A stretch of DNA of 46,106 nucleotides from Candidatus Carbonibacillus altaicus (GCA_003050645.1 PEBX01000021.1:1-46106); one strand, 5' to 3'. Counted from the first letter of the stretch, positions 20,651-29,527 are shown. Notes: generated from the letters alone by a model not told the origin. Numbers and translations are program-made.

Positions 20651-20761
20651 GACGCTCGAGCGTCCCTTTGATACACTGCTCTTAACTTGGAAGACTGATA
20701 TACCGCACGAGTTCACTCGAGCTTTCGAGCACCCTTCGATACACTGCTCTTAACTTGGAAG
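20651..20761. repeat. Two hairpin-plus-24-mer units between yaaC and guaB
   Basis: A 24-bp string, GATACACTGCTC followed by TTAACTTGGAAG, occurs identically at 20670-20693 and 20738-20761, 68 bp apart. Each copy is preceded by a small palindrome: GACGCTCGAGCGTC (20651-20664) and CTCGA-GCTT-TCGAG (20716-20729). The unit sits in the divergent yaaC/guaB region and does not match a PurR box or a guanine riboswitch that I can recognise. It may be a duplicated regulatory site. Confidence 0.75.
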
Positions 20762-20782
20762 TTGTGCGTTTAAAAACAATAA

Positions 20783-22294
<1,512 letters not shown>

Positions 22295-22390
22295 GATGTC
22301 CTTGATGATTCGTTTATTGTGGATACGATTCGTTCTACACAGGCTGGGAAGCGCATAATCGGACAAGCGATAGAAAGAGGATGGGAGCGC

Positions 22391-23725
22391 ATGCACCAAT
22401 CTTTTTTATCTTTATTTAAACGTATCCTGTACGCTTTGATTTTATTCGCACTGCTTTTGTTTGATGTTCCTTCGGTTGCACGGGCGGAGGATGCTCCGGG
22501 GCTCGATTTAAATGTTCGGGCGGCTATTCTGATGGAAACAGAGACAGGCCAGATTCTTTATGCGCAGGATCCGGATACGCCTTATCCGCCTGCCAGTATG
22601 ACGAAAATGATGGCCGAATATCTCGTATTAGAGTCGATCAAAAACGGTAAGATTCATTGGGACGATCGTGTCGTCGCCAGCGACTATGTTTATTTCCTGG
22701 GAAAAGATAAAGGTTCACGCGTCTTTATCAATCAGGGCGAAGAACGAACGGTTCGTGAACTTTTTGCAGCAATGGCCATTTATTCTGCTAACGACGCGAC
22801 GGCCATGCTTGCCGAGTACATCGCCGGTTCGGAAACGGCGTTTGTGCAAATGATGAATGAAAAAGCGCGTGCATTTGGTATGGAACATACGCATTTTGTG
22901 ACTTCGAGCGGTTATCCGGAAGATGATCTCGGTCCGTATCGGCCCAATATTGAAGGGGAGCAGATGATGTCGGCGCGCGATGCAGCGATTCTCGGCTGGC
23001 ACCTCATAACGGATTTTCCTGAGGTAACCGAATTTACAGCGACGCCCAAGGCTGTTTTTCGGGAAGGAGAAAAAAATCCGGTCAACATGCTCAACTGGAA
23101 CAAGCTTTTACCGGGGATGCCGTTTTATTATGAAGGTGCCGATGGTCTTAAAACGGGGCATACGAGTGCCGCCAAATGGTCGATTACGGCTACCGCCAAA
23201 CGCGGCGATATGCGTCTTGTCGCCGTGATCATCGGTGCAGAAAGCGAAGATGAGCGTTTTACCAATGTTCGGCGTCTTTTCGATTACGGTTTTAATAACT
23301 TTAGCCGGGTTCAGGTGTTAAGTCACGGTGACGTTGTCCCGGGATATGAGACACTCAAAGTGTCCGGCGGCAAAAGGAAGGATGTGTCGCTCGTGACCGA
23401 TGCAGCGCTGCATGTGATGTGGCCGAAAGGCGAGACGATCGATGTGACGGCGGATATGTTTTCCGTGACGCTGGATGCGGACAAAGCCGTAGCACCGCTT
23501 AAGGCAGGGACCGTCCTCGGCTACGTTCAACTCAAACATCATCGCTATCCACTGATCCTCGAACAGGGCATGGGAGAAAACAGCGGGCCCGAAGTCGCCC
23601 TTGTCAGTCGTGAAGATGTAGAACGGGCTAGTCCCATCGCGCTCTTTTTTCGGGCCATTGGATCGTTTATCGCCGATCTTTGGAATAGCATTATGCAGGC
23701 GATCGGTGGCTGGTTCGGAAAATAA
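22391..23725 (+). CDS. dacA: D-alanyl-D-alanine carboxypeptidase DacA (PBP5)
   Basis: DacA trims the terminal D-Ala from peptidoglycan stem peptides outside the membrane. From the ATG at 22391 the precursor has 444 residues, almost the length of the Bacillus enzyme. It carries a signal peptide (LYALILFALLLFDVPSVARA, cleavage near residue 32), the serine motif SMTK (69-72), SAN (132-134) and KTG (254-256). The C-terminus has a beta-domain and an amphipathic anchor (ALFFRAIGSFIADLWNSIMQ). The reading frame is open 24 codons further upstream, but AGAGGATGGGAG precedes the chosen start. The neighbours guaB and pdxS match the usual order. Confidence 0.95.
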   Translation: MHQSFLSLFKRILYALILFALLLFDVPSVARAEDAPGLDLNVRAAILMETETGQILYAQDPDTPYPPASMTKMMAEYLVLESIKNGKIHWDDRVVASDYVYFLGKDKGSRVFINQGEERTVRELFAAMAIYSANDATAMLAEYIAGSETAFVQMMNEKARAFGMEHTHFVTSSGYPEDDLGPYRPNIEGEQMMSARDAAILGWHLITDFPEVTEFTATPKAVFREGEKNPVNMLNWNKLLPGMPFYYEGADGLKTGHTSAAKWSITATAKRGDMRLVAVIIGAESEDERFTNVRRLFDYGFNNFSRVQVLSHGDVVPGYETLKVSGGKRKDVSLVTDAALHVMWPKGETIDVTADMFSVTLDADKAVAPLKAGTVLGYVQLKHHRYPLILEQGMGENSGPEVALVSREDVERASPIALFFRAIGSFIADLWNSIMQAIGGWFGK

Positions 23726-23749
23726 AAGTTTCCTCTTAAGTCAAGAATA

Positions 23750-23758
23750 TGGTACAAT
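23750..23758 (+). promoter_or_regulatory. Extended -10 promoter element before pdxS
   Basis: TGGTACAAT (TACAAT at 23753-23758) lies 25 bases before the pdxS start. No good -35 is visible 17 bases upstream, as is common for extended -10 promoters. The same string occurs before the SAM riboswitch and before darA. Confidence 0.45.
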
Positions 23759-23782
23759 AAATCGTTAGCAAAGGGGGATGAC

Positions 23783-24658
23783 ATGATGGAGCATCGGTTA
23801 AAAGACAAAATCGCTTGGCTCAATGCCGGCGGTGTCATCATGGATGTCGTCAATGCAGAACAAGCAAAAATCGCAGAAGCTGCTGGGGCTGTCGCGGTCA
23901 TGGCGCTGGAGCGCGTTCCTGCAGATATTCGCGCGGCAGGCGGCGTGGCCCGTATGGCCGACCCGCGGGTCATCGAAGAGGTGAGAAAGGCAGTCTCCAT
24001 TCCCGTGATGGCCAAGGTACGCATCGGTCATATTGTTGAAGCGCGCATTTTAGAAGCATTGGGCATTGACTTTATCGACGAAAGTGAAGTCCTCACACCA
24101 GCTGATGATGTCTACCATATCGACAAACACGATTTTTCCGTTCCGTTTGTCAACGGGGCCCGGGATCTGGGTGAAGCGCTTAGGCGTATTGGAGAAGGCT
24201 CGGCTATGATTCGTACGAAAGGTGAAGCGGGTACGGGGAATATCGTCGAAGCCGTTCGTCATATGCGCACGGTGATGGCTGAGATTCGCAAAGTGAAAAG
24301 TATGGCTCAGGATGAACTGATGGTCGAAGCAAAACGGCTTGGTGTCCCTTTTGACCTCCTCACATATGTGCATGAACACGGCAAGCTTCCGGTGGTGAAT
24401 TTTGCGGCCGGCGGCGTGGCTACCCCAGCGGATGCTGCACTCATGCGCCATTTAGGGGCAGACGGGGTGTTTGTCGGTTCCGGTATTTTCAAATCGGAAA
24501 ATCCGGAAAAATTTGCCCGGGCGATTGTGGAAGCCGTTACCCATTATCAAGATTATGAACGTCTTGCAGAACTTTCCAAGGGGCTCGGCGAACCGATGCG
24601 CGGTATTGCTATGGAAGCCTTAGAAGAGCATGAACGCTTAGCAAAACGCGGAGTGTAA
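23783..24658 (+). CDS. pdxS: Pyridoxal 5'-phosphate synthase subunit PdxS
   Basis: PdxS builds PLP from ribose 5-phosphate, glyceraldehyde 3-phosphate and ammonia. The 291-residue product has the near-invariant features of the family: [21 protein letters not shown], the catalytic lysine segment [15 protein letters not shown], the second-site lysine region [12 protein letters not shown], and [18 protein letters not shown] at 23783 follows AAAGGGGGATG. The gene is followed after 7 bp by the PdxT-like gene, which would normally supply ammonia from glutamine. Confidence 0.97.
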   Translation: MMEHRLKDKIAWLNAGGVIMDVVNAEQAKIAEAAGAVAVMALERVPADIRAAGGVARMADPRVIEEVRKAVSIPVMAKVRIGHIVEARILEALGIDFIDESEVLTPADDVYHIDKHDFSVPFVNGARDLGEALRRIGEGSAMIRTKGEAGTGNIVEAVRHMRTVMAEIRKVKSMAQDELMVEAKRLGVPFDLLTYVHEHGKLPVVNFAAGGVATPADAALMRHLGADGVFVGSGIFKSENPEKFARAIVEAVTHYQDYERLAELSKGLGEPMRGIAMEALEEHERLAKRGV

Positions 24659-24665
24659 ACCCGTC

Positions 24666-25301
24666 ATGCACATGATGCGGCTGGGGATCTTCCCGTGCAT
24701 TGGAACATGTGCGCAACATGGGGCCATAGTTCACAATCTTATTCAAACCGCCGATACCCCTTCTATCACTGTGGAAGTGGAATGGGTTCAAAATGCCTCT
24801 CGGCTTGCTACGCTCGATGCGCTTATCATACCCAGTGCACCAGCCTCAGCTCTAAGACGCTTTATCACTCTTCCGGACTGGGAAGAAGCCATTCTTTCGT
24901 ACATGCAGGCGGAAAAACCACTTTGGATGACAGGGCAAGCAACGGCCCTCATTGCCGATGGAACGTTACTGGACGAAAAAGCGCTCTTCCGACGGTTAAA
25001 ATCATCGCTTATCGAAGGCAGGTCATCTACCGGAAAACACCGTGGGCGATGGTTTCATCCGTTCTGGGAGACGCTTTCCATCGCCCGTATCGCTTGTGAT
25101 TATCATGCACCGTTTGTTCAGTGGGTCAGTCACGCTCCCCGGCCTACGATGCATATTCTTGCAAAATGGCGGGATCATCCAGTCGTTTTCTGGGAAAAGC
25201 AGTTCTTTTACACCGTGTTTTCACCTGAACTTTCCGGTGACTATCGTATTCATGAATATTTTTTGCGTTATTTGTTGATGAACCGTTCACGTCACGGTTA
25301 G
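24666..25301 (+). CDS. PdxT-like protein lacking the glutaminase Cys and His
   Basis: The gene occupies the pdxT slot directly after pdxS and its 211-residue product aligns with PdxT over its length, but the glutaminase site is lost. Where PdxT has PGGES, this protein has PSAPAS (56-61). Where PdxT has the catalytic cysteine in GTCAG, it has TGQAT with Gln91. Where PdxT has FHPEL, it has FSPEL, so His becomes Ser186 while Glu188 stays. The frame is intact, so this looks like a maintained pseudoenzyme and not a decaying gene. It might stabilise PdxS while ammonia comes from solution, or do something else. The start is uncertain (24666, 24672 or 24675), with only GCGGAG upstream. Confidence 0.75.
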   Translation: MHMMRLGIFPCIGTCAQHGAIVHNLIQTADTPSITVEVEWVQNASRLATLDALIIPSAPASALRRFITLPDWEEAILSYMQAEKPLWMTGQATALIADGTLLDEKALFRRLKSSLIEGRSSTGKHRGRWFHPFWETLSIARIACDYHAPFVQWVSHAPRPTMHILAKWRDHPVVFWEKQFFYTVFSPELSGDYRIHEYFLRYLLMNRSRHG

Positions 25302-25392
25302 ACGAATTATCACGATTGAATGAAATGGATCGGTTTAATAAAACGTCATGATCGGACCAAACGTATCGATCGAGTAAAGGGGCGTCGTCTCG

Positions 25393-26661
25393 GTGTTAGA
25401 TATCGTATATATCCGCGAGCACGTCGATGACGTCAAACGCGCAGCAAGGGATAAAAATATCGACGTAGACATCGATGAGCTACTTGAACTGGATGAAAAA
25501 AGGCGCGAGCTCATTCAGACCGTGGAACAGTTAAAACATAAACGCAATATCAATTCGGATCGCGTTAAACATTTAACGGGTGAAGAAAAAAAAGCGCTGA
25601 TTGAAGAAACACGTGCGCTTGGTGCTAAAATCAAGTCTTTGGAACAAGAACTTGAGTCTGTACTTACGCTTTATCGTGCACTCATGCTCCGTGTCCCTGC
25701 CGTACCGAGTGCGGATACACCGATCGGTACCTCAGAGGAAGACAATGTCGAGATCAAACGGAAAGGCGAGATCCCTCAGTTTTCTTTCCCTCCTAAAAAC
25801 CATATGGAACTCATGGTACGTTGGGGCATGGTAGACACCGTGCGCGGGGCAAAAGTAGCCGGAAGCCGATCGTATTATTTAATCGGCGATGGGGCGCGGA
25901 TACATCGAGCAGTTCTCTCGCTTGCCCTAGATGTGCTTGAACAAAAAGGTTTTACGAATATGGTTGTACCGGTTTTAGTGAACGGTTTTGCTTTGGAAGG
26001 AACCGGGTATTTTCCTCTGGGCGAGGAACAGACGTATCATTGTGAAAAAGATGATAAATATTTGATCGGTACAGCTGAAGTCTCACTCGCCGCCTATCAT
26101 TATGATGAAATATTGGAAGAGAGCGATCTCCCAAAGCGTTATGCGGGTATCTCTGAAAGTTTTCGCCGGGAAGTGGGGTCTGCCGGGCGCGATGTATTTG
26201 GGCTTTACCGTGTGCACCAGTTCAGTAAAGTTGAGCAGGTGATCATCGCTCCCAATGATGTAGAACGTTCAGCCAAACTACACGCTGAACTATTGGAAAA
26301 CGCCGAGACGATCTTACAGATGTTAGAACTTCCATACCGCGTCGTACAAGTGTGTACGGGCGATATGGGTCAAGGTCAGGTGCGCAAACATGACATTGAA
26401 ACATGGATGCCCTCGCGCGGTGCCTATGGTGAGACGCATTCTTGTTCGACCTTCCATGATTTTCAGGCCAGGCGACTCAAATTACGTTACCGTCAGGCCG
26501 ATGGCACGCTCCAATATGCGCATACGCTCAACAATACGGCAATTGCATCTCCGCGCATTTTAATTGCACTTTTAGAAAATCACCAGCAAGAAGATGGCTC
26601 GATCCGCATTCCTGAGGCACTCGTGCCGTACATGGGTGGTCGCACGCGCATTCCATCTTGA
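25393..26661 (+). CDS. serS: Seryl-tRNA synthetase
   Basis: SerS charges tRNA-Ser. The 422-residue class II synthetase has the N-terminal coiled-coil arm (about residues 30-100, rich in E/K), motif 2 ESFRREVGSAGRDVFGLYRVHQF, the TAEVSL loop, and motif 3 with AHTLNNTAIASPRILIALLENHQQEDGSI. The start is GTG at 25393, behind AAAGGGG at a rather long distance. The gap upstream (91 bp) is too short for a T-box leader and none is seen. A tRNA-Ser gene lies about 3.6 kb downstream. Confidence 0.96.
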   Translation: MLDIVYIREHVDDVKRAARDKNIDVDIDELLELDEKRRELIQTVEQLKHKRNINSDRVKHLTGEEKKALIEETRALGAKIKSLEQELESVLTLYRALMLRVPAVPSADTPIGTSEEDNVEIKRKGEIPQFSFPPKNHMELMVRWGMVDTVRGAKVAGSRSYYLIGDGARIHRAVLSLALDVLEQKGFTNMVVPVLVNGFALEGTGYFPLGEEQTYHCEKDDKYLIGTAEVSLAAYHYDEILEESDLPKRYAGISESFRREVGSAGRDVFGLYRVHQFSKVEQVIIAPNDVERSAKLHAELLENAETILQMLELPYRVVQVCTGDMGQGQVRKHDIETWMPSRGAYGETHSCSTFHDFQARRLKLRYRQADGTLQYAHTLNNTAIASPRILIALLENHQQEDGSIRIPEALVPYMGGRTRIPS

Positions 26662-26720
26662 GGATAGCAACCGGCACCACCCGTCTATCTATCCCGGACG
26701 TTTTTTTTCAACTGATCCAT

Positions 26721-26760
26721 TATAACTGTTCAAGTATAACTGTTCATTTATAACTGTTCA
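26721..26760. repeat. 14-bp tandem repeat, three perfect 12-bp cores
   Basis: TATAACTGTTCA occurs at 26721-26732, 26735-26746 and 26749-26760, separated by two-base spacers AG and TT, so the period is exactly 14. It is followed at 26770-26809 by three units related to TGGATTCATGAG with a period of 13-14. Confidence 0.92.
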
Positions 26761-26897
26761 AGGCGATGATGGATTCATTGAGTTGGATTCATGAGATGGA
26801 TTTATGAATGATCAGTAGCTAGCGTCGTTCAGGCGAGTAACGTAAAAAAGTAGGAGTCCAAGTTGATATAGGTGAACGATTCGGAACGGGGATGGGG

Positions 26898-26932
26898 TGG
26901 AACGCTCTGCACAAATGGAACGCTCTGCACAA
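26898..26932. repeat. 18-bp tandem repeat, two copies
   Basis: TGGAACGCTCTGCACAA is present at 26898-26914 and 26916-26932, with one extra base between, so the period is 18. A third partial copy of CTGCACAAG follows at about 26942-26950. Confidence 0.9.
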
Positions 26933-26970
26933 GTGAATCACCTGCACAAGGCGAAGGAGATTGAAAAGAA

Positions 26971-27000
26971 TCCGATGGGCATGCTATAATATCACTAGCT
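26971..27000 (+). promoter_or_regulatory. Probable promoter of tRNA-Arg
   Basis: TTGAAA (26971-26976) and TATAAT (26995-27000) are 18 bases apart, with TGC immediately before the -10. The tRNA begins 120 bases later. Confidence 0.65.
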
Positions 27001-27119
27001 TTTTTCGTTTTCGAAACGTCTGTGAGGTGATAAATGCTTTTTTATAAACACCTTTGTTCATACATTCATTCATAATAAGTCACGTATTTTTATTTGAGCT
27101 CATACCTGTGCGCGTACCT

Positions 27120-27196
27120 GGTCCCGTAGCTCAGTTGGATAGAGCCGCAGTTTCCTAAACTGTGGGTCGGAGGTTCGAGTCCTCTCGGGACCGCCA
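27120..27196 (+). tRNA. tRNA-Arg (anticodon CCU)
   Basis: The acceptor arms GGTCCCG (27120-27126) and CGGGACC (27186-27192) pair fully. The anticodon stem GCAGT/ACTGT encloses the loop TTCCTAA, giving anticodon CCU, which reads AGG. The T-loop is TTCGAGT and CCA is encoded at 27194-27196. tRNA genes of this kind are favoured integration sites, and a broken integrase lies directly downstream on the opposite strand. Confidence 0.96.
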
Positions 27197-27204
27197 TACA
27201 TACT

Positions 27205-27510
27205 GTGTATTTTACTGGCTTTGCAGGCCATGCCCCCTGAGGGTATGGTCTTTTTTGGCCGTTTGCCGACATTTCGCCGACATAGAGGAATGTATTTAAA
27301 GTTGCATTAACCAGCTGGTCCTGCAAACTGGATATGACGTGCGAGTATGTATCAAGGGTGAACTGAATATAGGAGTGACCAAGCCGTTCCTGAACGACCT
27401 TTGGGTGCCATCCGCGGGTGAGAAGGAACATCATAACATGCCGATCCTTGCGGGGCCGCAGGGGAGTGCCATCCGCGGGTGAGAAGGATCGTCGCATGCG
27501 AGTGCCTGAG
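27205..27510 (-). pseudogene. Remnant of a phage-type tyrosine integrase
   Basis: The minus strand encodes the C-terminal catalytic part of a tyrosine recombinase: LRHSHATILLTRGWH in one frame, then LTRGWHPKVVQERLGHS and QFTLDTYSH in another. The tyrosine (TYSH) that attacks DNA is retained but the N-terminal two thirds are gone. A 23-bp direct repeat (27405-27427 and 27466-27488, offset 61) duplicates the codons for the LLTRGWH motif and changes frame. The 3' end faces tRNA-Arg, as expected for an element integrated into that tRNA. Confidence 0.8.
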
Positions 27511-27534
27511 ATTGTTTTTGTAGCTTTCGCCATG

Positions 27535-27727
27535 CCTACACCCCCTTTTGAGCTTCGATATATTTTTAATCGCTTCGCTTGACACGTTTCCTGCTGTGGC
27601 GCTGAAATAACTCCTTGTCCACATGGACGGCAATTTGAGAAGGTGGGGAATTCCTTACGCAAGTGGTGTGATGAGATTCCCTTGATTTCCTTAATCACGT
27701 CTGCCGCTGAATCGGACGGCCATACCC
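27535..27727 (-). pseudogene. Remnant of IS200/IS605-family transposase TnpA
   Basis: Two minus-strand frames together read like the C-terminal half of the HUH transposase TnpA: VIKEIKGISSHHLRKEFPTF (27630-27690) and then MWTRSYFSATAGNVSSEAIK (27575-27633), broken by a frameshift. The N-terminal part with the HUH motif is absent. The fragment abuts the integrase remnant on one side and an RCC1-like remnant on the other, so this is a nested insertion scar. Confidence 0.7.
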
Positions 27728-27925
27728 TTACAAATAAACGGAGCCGTCCGACGTGAGTGCAAGAGAATAGGCGAAACTTGCGGTGATGGGAATTTTATTG
27801 ACCGGAACGGCCCCTGTTTCAGGAACCGAAGACTTTTCTTGAGGTGCAGAATCTTTTTCTGGAAAATTCGTATTATCTTTTATGTTTTCTTTATCTTTAT
27901 AACTCTGCCCAAAGCAGTCCGTCAT
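27728..27925 (-). pseudogene. Fragment resembling an RCC1-repeat protein
   Basis: The minus-strand frame ends FAYSLALTSDGSVYL, which matches one RCC1-type beta-propeller repeat unit, and stops where the TnpA remnant begins. The upstream part (NTNFPEKDSAPQEKSSVPETGAVPVNK) looks like a low-complexity linker. It is probably what remains of a larger surface protein cut by the insertion. The identification rests on one repeat and is tentative. Confidence 0.35.
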
Positions 27926-28045
27926 GGCAATAAGAAGATTATATTATCGGAACTTAAAATAATTTATCACACTCGCGTCCGGAAAACAAAATGTTTGCCT
28001 TTTAAAAGCACGAAAAGCATGCTAAACTTGTGAATAGAGGTTGTG

Positions 28046-28138
28046 ATGTTGAAGTTTCTAACGGTTGAAGAAGTGGCACAGTATCTTCGACTGCACAAGG
28101 ATACGGTACGAAGTTTTATCTTTGTACGGCCACATTAA
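28046..28138 (+). pseudogene. Truncated excisionase-type helix-turn-helix ORF
   Basis: A 30-codon frame begins LKFLTVEEVAQYLRLHKDTVR, which is the opening of the MerR-like/excisionase DNA-binding fold (helix-turn-helix family 17). It loses the pattern after DTVR and stops at TAA 28136-28138. A site AGAGG lies upstream of the ATG. It is probably a frameshifted relic of the same integrated element as the integrase fragment. Confidence 0.55.
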
Positions 28139-28372
28139 GCTTGTGGAACGCCGTTCGATCAAAGCTGGACTTCCGCCACGGAGTGGCTCGTCTGGACTCC
28201 GTACAGACAGAGGCCTTGTCCTCCGGTAAACACGCGTTGCTGGAGCTGACAAAGGTTCTTTACGTCGGCAACGGCGCTGTAGATGTAGCGGATCTGGCTA
28301 AAACGCTGAACAAGAATCTCATCACTTTTTCATTGGTGGCGTTGTGAGAATACCGAACAAGGAGTGGGGAAC
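28139..28372. other. Unassigned stretch between the HTH relic and hicB
   Basis: A 68-codon plus-strand frame (28141-28347) is open, with the segment LTKVLYVGNGAVDVADLAKTL, but I do not recognise it and it lacks a clear ribosome binding site. It may be another piece of the decayed element. Confidence 0.25.
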
Positions 28373-28609
28373 ATGAACCTACTGCGCTTTAAGGTGCTGA
28401 TCGAATGGGACACCGAAGACAATGTGTGGGTCACGTACGTTCCCGACTTAGATTGGCTGTCTACCTATGGCGACACCCGGGAGGAAGCCCTGGAACGGAC
28501 TCGAGAAGCGATCTTAGGCTACCTGGAGGCTGCGGAGAAGGAAAACCTCCCCTTGCCAACGTCACAGCATGTCCCTGAACTCGTGGAGATAGAGGTGACT
28601 GCGCCCTGA
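28373..28609 (+). CDS. hicB: HicB-family antitoxin
   Basis: The 78-residue product has the HicB partial RNase H-like fold: FKVLIEWDTEDNVWVTYVPDL, then STYGDTREEALERTREAILGYLEAA. HicB antitoxins bind and neutralise HicA mRNA interferases. No C-terminal DNA-binding domain is present, as in the short HicB group. I chose ATG 28373, 8 bases after AAGGAG; a GTG lies three codons earlier. The adjacent hicA is truncated, so this antitoxin is probably an orphan. Confidence 0.82.
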   Translation: MNLLRFKVLIEWDTEDNVWVTYVPDLDWLSTYGDTREEALERTREAILGYLEAAEKENLPLPTSQHVPELVEIEVTAP

Positions 28610-28614
28610 CCCGG

Positions 28615-28806
28615 ATGCCAAGAGTGAGCGGGAAGGCGGTGGTGCGGGCCCTGGAACGAGCTGGCTTCACCGTAACCCATGTGCGGGGGAGTCACTACTA
28701 CTTGCGTCGGCTGGACGGTTCCGGTCTGGTGGTGGTGCCCGTCCATACACCCTTTCGACTCTCGTTCCACTTCCCGCAACCATTCGCGAATCGTAGATTT
28801 TACTGA
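28615..28806 (+). pseudogene. hicA: Truncated HicA toxin
   Basis: The frame starts 5 bases after hicB with MPRVSGKAVVRALERAGFTV and has the catalytic-His segment RGSHYYLRR (His27), then VVVPVH. At about position 28746 family similarity stops and the frame reads unrelated sequence (TPFRLSFHFPQP) to a stop at 28806. The C-terminal third of HicA, normally PGTLRSILRQAG-like, is missing, so the toxin is presumably inactive. The junction leads into transposase-derived DNA. Confidence 0.75.
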
Positions 28807-28854
28807 CGGAACGGATTGGATCGTGTCCTCCTTCCGGTTCGTTAACGGGCACCC

Positions 28855-29052
28855 TTCTTTCAGCGATCGGCCGTGGAACGAGTGAACAGCAGACTCGAAA
28901 AAGAGACTCGACGTGTCCTTTGGATTCGAGCTTTCGCCTCGAGGTATGGCTAAAATGAAGATGCGAACCGGACTTGCACTATGTGTGATGCTGGTGATGG
29001 CCTTGGGAAGAATCAAAGAGAAATAGCACAAAACATGCGTATTTTGGTGAAA
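28855..29052 (+). pseudogene. C-terminal fragment of a DDE transposase
   Basis: In one frame the strand reads QRSAVERVNSRL, and in the next frame LDVSFGFELSPRGMAKMKMR then ALCVMLVMALGRIKEK. This is the tail of the same transposase whose broken full-length copy lies at 44257-45639. A 13-bp duplication (AGACTCG at 28891-28897 and 28904-28910) accounts for the frameshift. A TAG at 29024-29026 interrupts the last codons. Confidence 0.8.
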
Positions 29053-29102
29053 AAGCTTCTAGGTAAGAGCTCATTCACATGTGGATCACATCTCACCCAG
29101 AA

Positions 29103-29131
29103 CTTATCCACAAGCCATTTGTGTGGATAAG
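29103..29131. other. Pair of inverted consensus DnaA boxes outside oriC
   Basis: TTATCCACA (29104-29112) and TGTGGATAA (29122-29130) form a 10-bp inverted repeat with a 9-base spacer in the gap between the transposase tail and the tRNA cluster. It may be a DnaA-titrating or regulatory site. Confidence 0.6.
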
Positions 29132-29283
29132 GGGATCGTCTGTTTTTTTCCCAAAGGTATTTCAAATCATACCAGTTCGTTTTGATTTCCTTGTAATACC
29201 GGATCAAAATGAGGTTATGTAGCATCAATGAACTTGAATTTCGTATGCTACAGGGGAAAAAAGATAAAAAGCAAATTGCTCAC

Positions 29284-29312
29284 TTGCATTTCGGAGCATA
29301 ATCGTATACAAT
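29284..29312 (+). promoter_or_regulatory. Promoter of the fMet-Lys-Gly tRNA operon
   Basis: TTGCAT (29284-29289) and TACAAT (29307-29312) are 17 bases apart; the first tRNA starts 19 bases after the -10. Confidence 0.65.
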
Positions 29313-29330
29313 AGTTTTCGTTCCTCAAAT

Positions 29331-29407
<77 letters not shown>

Positions 29408-29440
29408 TACAGTAACGCCCATGAACGTTCAAAAAAAGAT

Positions 29441-29516
29441 GGGCCTTTAGCTCAGTTGGTAGAGCACCTGACTCTTAATCAGGGTGTCCAGGGTTCGAGT
29501 CCCTGAAGGCCCACCA
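29441..29516 (+). tRNA. tRNA-Lys (anticodon CUU)
   Basis: GGGCCTT pairs with AAGGCCC, the anticodon loop CTCTTAA gives CUU, the T-loop is TTCGAGT, and the discriminator A and CCA are encoded. It reads AAG. Confidence 0.95.
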
Positions 29517-29527
29517 TCATTCAAGTT

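Larger units (their letters stand above)
26662..27119. other. Intergenic region with three kinds of short tandem repeat
   Basis: This 458-bp gap between serS and tRNA-Arg holds no gene I can support. It contains a 14-bp x3 array, three 13-14-bp TGGATTCATGAG-like units, an 18-bp x2 array, and the tRNA promoter. Directly after serS a weak CGTC...GACG hairpin is followed by eight T (to about 26708), a possible but poor terminator. Confidence 0.6.

Noticed and set aside
25302-25392. T-box riboswitch before serS
   Set aside because: The gap is only 91 bp and has no T-box sequence or terminator.
27090-27300. Minus-strand frame containing VPRGLEPPTHSLGN
   Set aside because: This peptide is the usual false translation of a tRNA gene, here the reverse strand of tRNA-Arg.
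28519-29031. 170-codon minus-strand frame across the hicB-hicA-transposase junction
   Set aside because: It crosses several unrelated remnants and shadows their coding strand; one segment (STIREWLREVERESK) looks helix-rich but cannot be assigned.
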